The translations under genes were made by a program, and so were the position numbers. The notes below the pieces were generated by a model that saw only the letters and a program-made list of their open reading frames with translations, made no database searches and had not been told where the DNA came from. Below, one piece after another: positions 6,531 through 14,752 of a DNA stretch of 14,951 nt. How positions within the stretch are numbered: the first letter of the stretch is position 1; every line of letters begins with the position of its first letter. Origin of the DNA: an uncultured Eubacteriales bacterium. GTDB lineage: Bacteria > Bacillota > Clostridia > Oscillospirales > Acutalibacteraceae. The stretch spans positions 1 to 14,951 of the forward strand of contig ONNU01000346.1 of NCBI GenBank assembly GCA_900319255.1. The letters run 5' to 3'.

Positions 6531-9500
6531 TTACATAAACAAGGTAAGCTGGCTGCTTTCAGGCATATTCTTGAAGGTCCCCATATCCCTCAGCAGATCC
6601 ATTATGCTGTTGGATACCTTTGCCCGGGACTGGAAATCCTCGACAGATATGAACTCTCCGCCTTCACGTGCATTGGCAAGCGCTACTGCAGCGGATTCGC
6701 CTACGCCTGAAAGTGATGAAAACGGCAGTCTTATCTTATCGCCTTCAACCAGAAATCTCTTTGCGTCAGATTTATATATATCTATAGGAAGAACTCCAAT
6801 ATTCCTTGCAAGCATTTCATTTATGATCTGGAGCGTTGCAAAGGTGGATTCATCCTTTGCGGTGGCTTCCTTGTTCTGTATCTTTGCGGTTATTTCAGCC
6901 ATTTTATTGCGTACAGCATCTCTTCCCTTGCACACAAGCGCGCCGTCAAAATCCTCGCTTCTGACAGTAAAGTATGCTGCATAATATTCCTTCGGCTTAT
7001 GCACCTTATACCAGCCAAGACGAAGCGTAGCTATCATATACGCCGCAGCATGAGCCTTCGGGAACATATATTTGATCTTCATACATGAATCTATATACCA
7101 GTCGGGCACGTTATGCTCCTTCATTGCCTTGATATGATCTTCGGTGAGGAGCTTTGTAGCGTTACCCTTACGGACGATCTCCATGATCTTGAACGCCATA
7201 TCCGGCTCAAGTCCCTTATGCATAAGATATACCATGATATTATCACGGGTTCCGATAACCTCGGAGATCGTACATATTTTCTTTTCAATAAGCTCGTTTG
7301 CATTTCCGATCCATACGTCAGTACCATGCGAAAGACCTGATACCTGAAGAAGATCGGCAAAGGTCTTGGGCTGGGTCTCGATAAGCATATTTCTTACGAA
7401 TTTAGTACCCACCTCCGGAAGCGAAAAGGTTCCTGTCTGGGAATCTATATCCTCCGGTTCAACTCCCAGCGCCTTCGGGGATGTGAACAGCGACATTACC
7501 TCCGGGTCACTCATGGAGATATTCATAACGTCGATACCCGTGTATTCCTCGAGATAGTGATATATGGTCGGAACATCGTGTCCGAGCTCGTCAAGCTTAC
7601 ATACCGTATCGTGAATGGAATGGAAGTCAAAATGAGTCGTTATTATATCGGTCTTCTGGTCATTCGCAGGTCTCTGTATCGGACAGAATTCATAAATATC
7701 ATTCATTCGCGGTACAACGACCATTCCCGCAGGATGCTGACCTGTTGTGCGGCGCACGCCTGTACAGCCTGCTGCAAGACGTCTTTCCTCCGCCTTGCTG
7801 ACCTGCTTTCCTGTGACCTCCGAATATTTGCGCACAAAGCCGATAGCTGTCTTTTCTGCGACTGTGCCTATTGTTCCGGCTTTGAAAACATTTTCCTTTC
7901 CGAAAAGCTCCTCCGTATATCTGTGGGAACGGGTCTGGAACTCTCCGGCAAAGTTAAGGTCGATATCAGGGGTTTTATCGCCCTTGAAGCCCAGGAAGGT
8001 CTCAAAGGGGATATCGTGACCGTCTCTGAGATATTTTGTTCCGCAGTTGGGACAGTTTTTCTCGGGAAGATCAAAGCCTGAGCCTACGCTGCCGTCATTG
8101 AAAAATTCGCTGTTCCGGCATTTCGGACAGACATAATGGGGACACAGAGGATTTACCTCCGATATACCCGACATGGTCGCAACAAAGGATGAACCTACTG
8201 ATCCACGGGAGCCTACAAGATATTTGTTTTCATTTGAATTGGCAACAAGCTTCTGGGCTGTCATATACAGGACTGAGAAGCCGTTCTTTATGATAGAATT
8301 AAGCTCCTTGTCGATCCTTGCCTGAACGATCTCCGGCAGCGGATCGCCGTACATATTCTTTGCTCTTTCAAGTGTGATGCGTGTAAGATCCTCCTCCGCT
8401 CCGGGAATGAACGGCGGGAAATTGCCCTTGGGCACAGCTCTGAGCCGCTCTACCATATCAGCGATCTTATTGGTATTTTCAACAACCACCTCATATGCCT
8501 TTTCCTTGCCGAGATATTCAAATTCCCTGAGCATTTCCTCGGTATTTCTGAAATACAGCGGAGCCTGCTCTGCTGCGTCAGAAAAGCCCTGGAAGGTCAT
8601 AAGTATCTTTCTGTATTCGCTCTGGTACGGATCCATGAAATGCACATCGCAGGTCGCTACAACAGGGATATTCAGCTCCTCGCCTAACTTCACCACTGTT
8701 TTATTGAAATCCTGCAGTTCCTCAACGGAATTGACTGTACCGTTGCGAAGCATATACATATTATTGCCGATGGGCTGTATCTCCAGATAGTCATAGAAGG
8801 AGGCTATCTGCTTTAATTCATCCCAGTTTTTACCGTCAACTATCGCCCGGAAAAGCTCCCCCGCTTCACAGGCAGAGCCGATAATCAGTCCGCTGCGGTG
8901 TTTGACAAGCTCTGATCTCGGGATGAGAGGCTTTTTATAGAAATAATTGATATGAGCCTTTGAAATAAGCTTATACAGATTTTTAAGTCCCAGCTGATTC
9001 TTTGCAAGAATTATCTGGTGATAGGATTTGAAGGATTTGAAATCAGGCTTGGGGATCGCATTATTTATCTGCGATACTGTTTTCACTGAATACTCCTCGG
9101 AAAGCTTGTTCAGCATCACAACAAATATCTTTGCAAGCATCATCGCATCGTCATATGCTCTGTGATGATTGAATGTGCCTAATTTCAGGAATTTTGCAAT
9201 GGTGTCAAGCTTATGCTTATTCAGCTGTGAAAAAATTCCTCTCGAAATTGCAAGGGTATCCACATATGTAAGTGTATAATCAAGCCTGTTTCTGTCTGCC
9301 GCTGTTTTGATAAAGGATGTATCAAATGCCGCATTATGCGCAACAACTACAGCATTCTCGCCGCAGAAATCAAGGAACGCTTTTACAGCCTCCTTCTCAG
9401 AGGGCGCGTCTGCAACCATTTCATCGGTTATTCCTGTAAGCTCGGTGATCTTTTCGCTGATGTGCTTTTCAGGATTGACAAAGGTGGAGAATTTCTCCCC

Positions 9501-10931
9501 TATCTCTCCGTTTACGACCTTGAATGCGCCTATTTCAGTTATCTTTTCTCTTGCGGCGCTCAGTCCCGTGGTCTCTATATCAAATACCACAAATTCACCG
9601 TTCAGGGGTATATCTGCATCGCCTACAACAGCAGAGGATGCCCGGTCATTGATAAAATATGCTTCAACGCCGTAAATGACCTTGAAATCGCCGCCTTTTT
9701 TGGCTATGGCGTCACAGGCATTCATAGCGTCAGGATATGCCTGCGCAACACCGTGGTCGGTTATTGCTATTGCGGGCATTCCCCATTCATAAGCCCTGTT
9801 GACAAGCTCGCCTGCGCTGGTGATAGCATCCATTGCGGACATATTTGTATGAAGATGAAGCTCCACTCTTTTCTTTTCGGCTTTATCCACCAGCTTCGGC
9901 ACGGCAACTACGCTGATAGCTCTTGTCATGACATTTACATCATGATCGAAGTTATCAAACTGCGCTTCGCCTCTTGCAAGAATGGACATTCCTTTTTTCA
10001 GCGCAAGTACAGGGGCGCATTTCTCATTTGTATCTATAAGCTTCAGATTTGCAGAGCCGCGGAAATCTGTGATGCTTATGGTTATGATCTTCTTTTTATT
10101 ATCCTTGGTATCCTTTGATTCAATGGAAAAGATCTGTCCCCAGACAATGACTCTTCCGGAGCCCTGATTCAGATGATCCAGCGGAAGAACATCCCCGTGG
10201 ATCGGCGAACCATAGATGGGATTTGCGCTTTCCGGTATGTATGCAGGAACAAGATTATCGCTGTCACGAAACTCAATCTCTGCTGATGATGCCGGCTTTA
10301 CCGATACGGTCTGTTTTTTCTCGATCTCGGCTTTTCTTTCGTTCGCCGTATTCATCATGTCTTCATACTGCTCCATCTTTGAGATCTGGGCTTCTCTTAT
10401 TACCTTTTCCTCAAGGATGCGCTGCTTTTCTATATATGCGTCGCTTTCATTGTCTATACGGGTAATGCCTGTGAATCTGACATCAAAGCTCAGATCAAAT
10501 TCTGATCTTATGAGCGCTGAAAGATTTTTGTCAAAGCCCTGACTGACAAGAAAATCCTTGCCGCCGTGCTTGAGATCAATTATTATTTCCTTTCCGATTA
10601 TTTCGGCAGAGGAATCATTCAGCGTTCCGTTGAGTGAAGCGTTCCTTCTTTTCAATTCAAGTACAAGCTGAAGATAATATTCAGTATCAAAAAGAGTGCT
10701 GTCATAATGCGGCTCGATACGGCAGCTGTACAGCGCAAGAACGCTCCTGCATATCATATCCTCAGCCGCAAATATATCGCTTCTGCTGATAAGACCGGCT
10801 GCCTCAAGCCTTATGGTCATCGTTCTTTCCTGTGAATATATGACGGTATTACTGACAATACTTTCGGTCAGCGCTGCGGGCAGCTTGCTGACATCAATAT
10901 AATTCCTGAATACCTCAATAAAACTTTTCAA
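6531..10931 (-). CDS. polC: DNA polymerase III alpha subunit, Gram-positive PolC type
   Basis: This 1466-residue replicative polymerase has built-in proofreading (Bacillus PolC has 1437 residues). An N-terminal domain and a charged helix (about 165-206) come first. An OB fold follows at about 235-340. The PHP domain begins with HLHTNMS at 359-365 and is split by the DEDDh 3'-5' exonuclease (DIETTG 451-456, AHNAAFD 531-537, H590 and the RAYDDA aspartate). A zinc ribbon has C935, C938, C960 and C963. The catalytic PDIDLNF has aspartates 989 and 991. The C-terminus ends QLTLFM, with the beta-clamp-binding pentapeptide at 1461-1465. The start is TTG (10931-10929) after GGAGG with 10 nt spacing. 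No in-frame ATG exists nearby upstream, and the next Met is residue 38. It lies downstream of a 367-nt palindromic gap after ispG. Confidence 0.98.
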   Translation of the reverse strand: MKSFIEVFRNYIDVSKLPAALTESIVSNTVIYSQERTMTIRLEAAGLISRSDIFAAEDMICRSVLALYSCRIEPHYDSTLFDTEYYLQLVLELKRRNASLNGTLNDSSAEIIGKEIIIDLKHGGKDFLVSQGFDKNLSALIRSEFDLSFDVRFTGITRIDNESDAYIEKQRILEEKVIREAQISKMEQYEDMMNTANERKAEIEKKQTVSVKPASSAEIEFRDSDNLVPAYIPESANPIYGSPIHGDVLPLDHLNQGSGRVIVWGQIFSIESKDTKDNKKKIITISITDFRGSANLKLIDTNEKCAPVLALKKGMSILARGEAQFDNFDHDVNVMTRAISVVAVPKLVDKAEKKRVELHLHTNMSAMDAITSAGELVNRAYEWGMPAIAITDHGVAQAYPDAMNACDAIAKKGGDFKVIYGVEAYFINDRASSAVVGDADIPLNGEFVVFDIETTGLSAAREKITEIGAFKVVNGEIGEKFSTFVNPEKHISEKITELTGITDEMVADAPSEKEAVKAFLDFCGENAVVVAHNAAFDTSFIKTAADRNRLDYTLTYVDTLAISRGIFSQLNKHKLDTIAKFLKLGTFNHHRAYDDAMMLAKIFVVMLNKLSEEYSVKTVSQINNAIPKPDFKSFKSYHQIILAKNQLGLKNLYKLISKAHINYFYKKPLIPRSELVKHRSGLIIGSACEAGELFRAIVDGKNWDELKQIASFYDYLEIQPIGNNMYMLRNGTVNSVEELQDFNKTVVKLGEELNIPVVATCDVHFMDPYQSEYRKILMTFQGFSDAAEQAPLYFRNTEEMLREFEYLGKEKAYEVVVENTNKIADMVERLRAVPKGNFPPFIPGAEEDLTRITLERAKNMYGDPLPEIVQARIDKELNSIIKNGFSVLYMTAQKLVANSNENKYLVGSRGSVGSSFVATMSGISEVNPLCPHYVCPKCRNSEFFNDGSVGSGFDLPEKNCPNCGTKYLRDGHDIPFETFLGFKGDKTPDIDLNFAGEFQTRSHRYTEELFGKENVFKAGTIGTVAEKTAIGFVRKYSEVTGKQVSKAEERRLAAGCTGVRRTTGQHPAGMVVVPRMNDIYEFCPIQRPANDQKTDIITTHFDFHSIHDTVCKLDELGHDVPTIYHYLEEYTGIDVMNISMSDPEVMSLFTSPKALGVEPEDIDSQTGTFSLPEVGTKFVRNMLIETQPKTFADLLQVSGLSHGTDVWIGNANELIEKKICTISEVIGTRDNIMVYLMHKGLEPDMAFKIMEIVRKGNATKLLTEDHIKAMKEHNVPDWYIDSCMKIKYMFPKAHAAAYMIATLRLGWYKVHKPKEYYAAYFTVRSEDFDGALVCKGRDAVRNKMAEITAKIQNKEATAKDESTFATLQIINEMLARNIGVLPIDIYKSDAKRFLVEGDKIRLPFSSLSGVGESAAVALANAREGGEFISVEDFQSRAKVSNSIMDLLRDMGTFKNMPESSQLTLFM

Positions 10932-10939
10932 ATTGCTAA

Positions 10940-10946
10940 AACCTCC
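10940..10946 (-). promoter_or_regulatory. ribosome binding site deciding the TTG start of polC
   Basis: On the minus strand the near-perfect Shine-Dalgarno GGAGG lies 10 nt before a TTG codon at 10931-10929. Reading further upstream in frame shows no ATG or GTG, and the next internal ATG is codon 38, so TTG is the best start. The combination of a strong binding site and a weak initiator may hold PolC at a low level; that is inference. Confidence 0.65.
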
Positions 10947-10957
10947 ACATGATCCTT

Positions 10958-10975
10958 TTCCGGGAAGAACCGGAA
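10958..10975 (-). repeat. 6-bp hairpin in the polC leader
   Basis: TTCCGG (10958-10963) and CCGGAA (10970-10975) are perfect inverted arms around a 6-nt loop, about 12 nt before the polC Shine-Dalgarno. There is no T-run, so it is not a terminator. The strip 10976-11040 between it and the palindrome cluster is AT-rich. It contains TATAAA-like words, but I could not pair any with a convincing -35. Confidence 0.35.
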
Positions 10976-11092
10976 GTAATGTGTTTTATACTGACATTCA
11001 AAAATATGGCTGTCTTATAAAAATTTATGGTTTGTCAGATTTTTCCCTTGCTGCTTTGCAGCAGAAAGATAAATTGTTTCATAATTGCTGCA

Positions 11093-11123
11093 AGGGGACG
11101 CCCTCTTTCCCAGGGCGTCCCCT
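11093..11123. repeat. 12-bp perfect inverted repeat
   Basis: AGGGGACGCCCT (11093-11104) and AGGGCGTCCCCT (11112-11123) are exact reverse complements around a 7-nt loop CTTTCCC. This is the strongest single stem in the window. The left arm overlaps GCAAGGG at 11090-11096, which could instead pair with CCCTTGC at 11045-11051, so the two folds exclude each other. Neither strand has a T-run after it, which argues against an intrinsic terminator. Confidence 0.8.
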
Positions 11124-11124
11124 C

Positions 11125-11155
11125 TTCAAAAACAGTCCACTGGAATGTTTTTGAA
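11125..11155. repeat. 31-bp near-perfect palindrome
   Basis: Arms TTCAAAAACA (11125-11134) and TGTTTTTGAA (11146-11155), one mismatch (135/145), then TCCA (136-139) and TGGA (141-144) around the central base 11140. With almost no loop it resembles a dyad-symmetric protein-binding site or a DNA cruciform more than an RNA hairpin. It could also just be the middle of the dispersed repeat. Confidence 0.7.
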
Positions 11156-11298
11156 TTCACCCCTTGCGGAGGGATTCTCACGCAAGGGGATTTCGCCGTC
11201 TGCGGACGGCGACCAAGAGGCTCCTCCCCCTGAACCCCTGCAGCCTTTGTAAAGGCTGGCGAAACTTTAACAATTTTTTCAATCGACAGCCACATTTT

Positions 11299-12348
11299 TT
11301 ACATTTTTTCTATTTCTTTCATAAGCTCGCTGAGCAGCTCTTCTTCGGGAACCTTCTTGATGATCTCGCCCTTTTTGAAAATAAGCCCTGCTCCGTCACC
11401 GCCGGCTATTCCGATATCAGCTTCTCTCGCTTCTCCTGGTCCGTTGACGATACATCCCATTATTGCCACTGTGATATTCTTTTTGCAGTCCCTGAGAAGC
11501 TCCTCAGCCTTTGCTGCAAGTCCGATGAGATCTATCCTCGTTCTGCCGCAGGTGGGACAGGATATGAACTTTACTCCGTCCTTATTCAGACCAAGCGCCT
11601 TCAGTATATCCTTCGCTGCATATACCTCTTTCACAGGACTATCGGTGAGGGATACCCTTATCGTATCGCCTATTCCCCTCATAAGAAGCGAACCAATGCC
11701 CATTGAGGATTTGATTATGCCCATTCTCTCTGTGCCTGCTTCCGTTACTCCGAGATGAAGCGGGTAGTCTGTCCTCTCCGCTGCAAGCTCATATGCCTTT
11801 ACCATGAATTCTACATTCGATGATTTCATGGAAAGCACTATATTATCAAAGTCAAATTTTTCAAGAAGTGAAGCGTGATATAATGCGCTGTCACAAAGAG
11901 CCTCCGGCGTAGGCTTGCCGTATTTCTCAAGAATGTGCTTTTCAAGTGAACCGGAATTTACACCTATCCTGATGGGAATGTTCCTGCGTCTGCATTCATC
12001 GGCTACCTGCTTTACTCTGTCGTCAGAACCTATGTTTCCGGGATTGATCCTGATCTTGTCAATGCCCGCTGCGGCTGCTTCAAGCGCAAGACGGTAATTG
12101 AAATGGATATCGGCAACAAGCGGTACGCTGACCTCCTTCTTTATCGCAGGGATAAGCTGTACTGCGTCCTCATCTGGTATCGCAAGTCTTATTATCTCGC
12201 AGCCGGCTTTTTCAAGCTCTATCGACTGTCTTACGCTGCCCTCTATATCGGTGGACGGTGTATTCAGCATGGACTGAACGGTTATGCTGCTGTCTCCTCC
12301 GATGCTGATATTGCCTAATGTGACTTTTTTTGTCTTTCTTCTTTCCAT
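11299..12348 (-). CDS. ispG: 4-hydroxy-3-methylbut-2-en-1-yl diphosphate synthase (flavodoxin), IspG/GcpE
   Basis: This is the penultimate MEP-pathway enzyme, converting MEcPP to HMBPP with a [4Fe-4S] cluster. The 349-residue protein starts at ATG 12348-12346. An in-frame TTG nine bases earlier (12357) also exists, but GGAGAG lies only 2 nt from that TTG and about 9-11 nt from the ATG, so the ATG is preferred. The N-terminal TIM barrel begins with ITVQSM and contains ADIHFNYRLAL and KIRINPGN. The cluster ligands are Cys264 and Cys267 (SCPTCGR) and Cys299 (MGCIVNGPGEA), with the conserved glutamate in GPGEA. The length fits the short bacterial form. It follows rseP by about 90 nt and dxr is two genes upstream, placing two MEP steps in one operon. 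Its stop overlaps no gene; the palindromic gap starts about 40 nt beyond. Confidence 0.97.
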   Translation of the reverse strand: MERRKTKKVTLGNISIGGDSSITVQSMLNTPSTDIEGSVRQSIELEKAGCEIIRLAIPDEDAVQLIPAIKKEVSVPLVADIHFNYRLALEAAAAGIDKIRINPGNIGSDDRVKQVADECRRRNIPIRIGVNSGSLEKHILEKYGKPTPEALCDSALYHASLLEKFDFDNIVLSMKSSNVEFMVKAYELAAERTDYPLHLGVTEAGTERMGIIKSSMGIGSLLMRGIGDTIRVSLTDSPVKEVYAAKDILKALGLNKDGVKFISCPTCGRTRIDLIGLAAKAEELLRDCKKNITVAIMGCIVNGPGEAREADIGIAGGDGAGLIFKKGEIIKKVPEEELLSELMKEIEKM

Positions 12349-12438
12349 AATTATCAACTCTCCATAATACGATTATCAAAGGTTCATTTACGGATCAGAC
12401 CATTATTTGGCGCACAGGCGCATATACATAAGGTTTTT

Positions 12439-13512
12439 CTATACAAAAAACTGGAAAATATCCTTGATCGTTATAACCAGCATGAATATCAGCAGCAAAG
12501 CCATTCCTCCGGCATGGATATATCCTTCCACAGTGCGGTTTATGGGCTTTCTGCGAATCGCTTCGACTACAAGGAATACGAATCTGCCGCCGTCAAGCGC
12601 AGGCAGCGGAAGAAGATTTACTATGCCGAGGTTGATGGTTATTATCGTCATAACATTGACCAGCGCAAGCAAACCGTCTAAAAAGCCTGTTTCAAGTCCT
12701 TTTGCTGTGACCTGGGATACTGCTGAGGTCATTCCCACAGGGCCGGATATCTCATTCAGACCGAACTGCCCGGTCACCAGTCCGGCAAGACTTGACCATA
12801 CTACCCTTAATGTAGATATCGTAGTGAGCCATGTCTGTTTCAGAAGATTGCCGAAATTATTTTCTATCGCATGGATACGGAAATCTATCTGGATTATCTC
12901 TTTTTTCTCACCGTTTTTATCCTCTTTTTCAACGGTGGGGAATTTTACATGCTCCAGATCAACGTACTTTCCGCCGCGTTCAACGGTCATGCTGAAATCG
13001 TTTTCCTTTGCTGTCTGTATCGCAAAGCTCATATCAAGGGTGGTATCAATATGATATCCGTTGATCTTTACAAATCTGTCCTCTACATGCAGCTGCTGTG
13101 AGGTGACAGAGTTTTCTTCAAATTTTGCGATCTGGGTCGAACCGAAATTCTTATTCGGAGCAAGTACGATCATTGTCATTATCAAGCCAAGAATTATATT
13201 CATTACAGCGCCTGCAACAACAATTATCATTCTTTTCCATACCGGCTTATTGATAAATGCTCTTTCATCATCGCTTTCGCTGTCCTCGCCCTCCATCGAG
13301 CAAAAACCGCCTATGGGAAAAAGTCTCAGCGAATAGGTCGTTTCTCCCTTTTTGAAGGAAAAAAGCTTTGGTCCCATTCCGAGAGCAAATTCATTTACCT
13401 TTACTCCCGAAAGCTTTGCTGCGATGCAGTGACCTCCCTCATGCACGAAAATAATCAGCTCAAATATCAGTATTCCGATTATTATTAGTAAGACTGCTTC
13501 TATGATGATCAT
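12439..13512 (-). CDS. rseP: site-2 intramembrane zinc metalloprotease RseP/RasP
   Basis: This 357-residue membrane protease of the M50B family cuts membrane-bound anti-sigma factors and remnant signal peptides. The first membrane helix (about 2-23) runs into the zinc motif HEGGH at 24-28. A family-typical FALGMGPKLF and the PIGGFCSMEGED loop (66-77) follow. Membrane helix two is at about 94-118. A single PDZ-like domain lies at about 120-190. Helix three carries NLLPLPALDGGR, with LDGG at 306-309 giving the third zinc ligand. A last helix is at about 335-352. All catalytic residues are present. The gene starts 38 nt after dxr. Its ATG directly abuts a GGAG sequence with no spacer, and no ATG, GTG or TTG lies between the upstream in-frame TAA and this ATG, so the start is odd but best supported. 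Confidence 0.96.
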   Translation of the reverse strand: MIIIEAVLLIIIGILIFELIIFVHEGGHCIAAKLSGVKVNEFALGMGPKLFSFKKGETTYSLRLFPIGGFCSMEGEDSESDDERAFINKPVWKRMIIVVAGAVMNIILGLIMTMIVLAPNKNFGSTQIAKFEENSVTSQQLHVEDRFVKINGYHIDTTLDMSFAIQTAKENDFSMTVERGGKYVDLEHVKFPTVEKEDKNGEKKEIIQIDFRIHAIENNFGNLLKQTWLTTISTLRVVWSSLAGLVTGQFGLNEISGPVGMTSAVSQVTAKGLETGFLDGLLALVNVMTIITINLGIVNLLPLPALDGGRFVFLVVEAIRRKPINRTVEGYIHAGGMALLLIFMLVITIKDIFQFFV

Positions 13513-13550
13513 CTCCAGATAAACTTATTATTTGCCTTGCAGCTTTTATA

Positions 13551-14714
13551 TCATTCAAAGCTGCTGTGACCGTATTTTTCGGACACTCTGAGCCTTGTGT
13601 CCCTGTCCGCTTTCAGTATATCCTCAAGCGTAAAATCTTCTTTATTATCACTGAATCCATTCAGCGCATCCTCCACGATATCTGCAATATCAAGAAAACG
13701 TATCTGCTCTCTCAGGAACATTGCTACCGCTGCTTCATTCGCCGCATTTGCAACTGTGGGATACAGTCCTCCCTTTCGCAGGGATTCACGGCAGAGTGTA
13801 AGACATCTGAATGTGTCATAATCAGGCTTATAGAAGCTCATGGAGCCAAGCTGCGCAAGGTCAAGCTCCTTTACCGGTGACGGAAGCCTTTTCGGGTAAG
13901 TGAGGGCATATTGTATCGGCACACGCATATCAGGTACCCCAAGCTGCGCTATTACAGCGTTATCCTTCAGCTGTATCATGGAATGGATGATGCTTTCACG
14001 ATGAATAAGCACATCTATATCCTGATCCCTGCAGCCGAAAAGCCATGAGGCTTCAATGACTTCAAGTCCCTTATTCATCATGGTAGCGGAATCTATGGTG
14101 ATCTTCGCTCCCATATCCCAGTTCGGATGGGTCAGAGCCTGCTTTACAGTTACGTTTTCAAGCTCTTCTCTGGTCTTGCCGAAAAATGATCCTCCCGATG
14201 CGGTAAGGATTATTTTTTTCAGCGAGCCTTTGAGACATCCCTGCAGGCACTGGAATATTGCGGAATGCTCGCTGTCTACCGGATAAAGCTTTACGTCATA
14301 GCTTTGTACGGCTTCCATCACAAGCCTGCCTCCTGCAACAAGCGTTTCCTTGTTTGCAAGAGCAATATTCTTTCCTGCTTTTATCGCTTTCATGGTAGGC
14401 ACAAGACCAGCAACTCCTACGATAGAATTCACTACCGTATCGCAGCTTTCCTCACAGGCTGCCTGTATTATTCCCTCGTCCCCGCAGAATACGTCAATAT
14501 CCGTATCTCTCAGGGCGATCTTGAGCTGAGCGGCGGCTCCGAGATCAAGAACAGCAACCATTTTCGGATGAAACTCCCTTGCCTGTTCCTCAAGCAGCCG
14601 GATGTTTGAATTTGCTGTAAGCGCTGTTACCTCAAGACCATGCATCCTTGCAACATCAAGAGTCTGGGTCCCGATGGAACCGGTAGATCCAAGAACAGAA
14701 ATTTTTGAAGCCAT
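13551..14714 (-). CDS. dxr: 1-deoxy-D-xylulose-5-phosphate reductoisomerase (IspC/Dxr)
   Basis: This is the second MEP-pathway enzyme, which converts DXP to MEP using NADPH and a divalent metal. The 387-residue protein has the NADPH loop GSTGSIG at 9-15, NKETLVAGG at 121-129, and the metal/substrate motif PVDSEH at 145-150 (Asp147, Glu149). ASGGSFF is at 172-178, HPNWDMGAKITIDSATMMNKGLE runs through the active site with Glu218 as third metal ligand, and HRES lies at 238-241. The length is normal. The ATG at 14714 follows GGAG by 9 nt. It lies 105 nt after the cdsA stop, a gap that holds a stable minus-strand hairpin, and is followed closely by rseP. The order cdsA-dxr-rseP is conserved in Firmicutes. 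It is the known target of fosmidomycin (family knowledge). Confidence 0.98.
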   Translation of the reverse strand: MASKISVLGSTGSIGTQTLDVARMHGLEVTALTANSNIRLLEEQAREFHPKMVAVLDLGAAAQLKIALRDTDIDVFCGDEGIIQAACEESCDTVVNSIVGVAGLVPTMKAIKAGKNIALANKETLVAGGRLVMEAVQSYDVKLYPVDSEHSAIFQCLQGCLKGSLKKIILTASGGSFFGKTREELENVTVKQALTHPNWDMGAKITIDSATMMNKGLEVIEASWLFGCRDQDIDVLIHRESIIHSMIQLKDNAVIAQLGVPDMRVPIQYALTYPKRLPSPVKELDLAQLGSMSFYKPDYDTFRCLTLCRESLRKGGLYPTVANAANEAAVAMFLREQIRFLDIADIVEDALNGFSDNKEDFTLEDILKADRDTRLRVSEKYGHSSFE

Positions 14715-14752
14715 AAGCTCACACTCCTTTTTTATTTTTCGTTATGTTATCT

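Larger units (their letters stand above)
11045..11257. repeat. cluster of consecutive inverted repeats between ispG and polC
   Basis: Six hairpin-forming units lie almost end to end. TGCTGC/GCAGCA is at 11049-11063. A 12-bp perfect stem is at 11093-11123. A 31-bp near-palindrome is at 11125-11155. CCCCTTGCG/CGCAAGGGG is at 11160-11189. TCGCCGTC/GACGGCGA with a TGCG loop is at 11193-11212. CAGCCTT/AAGGCTG is at 11241-11258. The words CCCTTGC (11045, 11161) and GCAAGGG (11090, 11182) recur in both orientations, so alternative long-range pairings exist. None of the stems is followed by a U-tract on either strand. The stretch is visibly more GC-rich than its flanks. It may be a dispersed palindromic intergenic repeat (REP/BIME- or MITE-like) or a structured RNA. 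It splits an otherwise compact operon. Confidence 0.75.

Noticed and set aside
9336..10118. A 260-codon plus-strand open frame opposite polC
   Set aside because: It mirrors the PolC OB, PHP and exonuclease regions on the other strand and shows no domain of its own.
11035..11295. An 86-codon minus-strand open frame running through the palindrome cluster
   Set aside because: It has no Shine-Dalgarno, overlaps every inverted repeat, and its composition follows the repeats rather than a protein family. It is most likely a chance frame through repeat DNA.
12349..12357. TTG at 12357 as the ispG start
   Set aside because: The Shine-Dalgarno GGAGAG lies only 2 nt away, while the in-frame ATG at 12348 has normal spacing and matches usual IspG N-termini.
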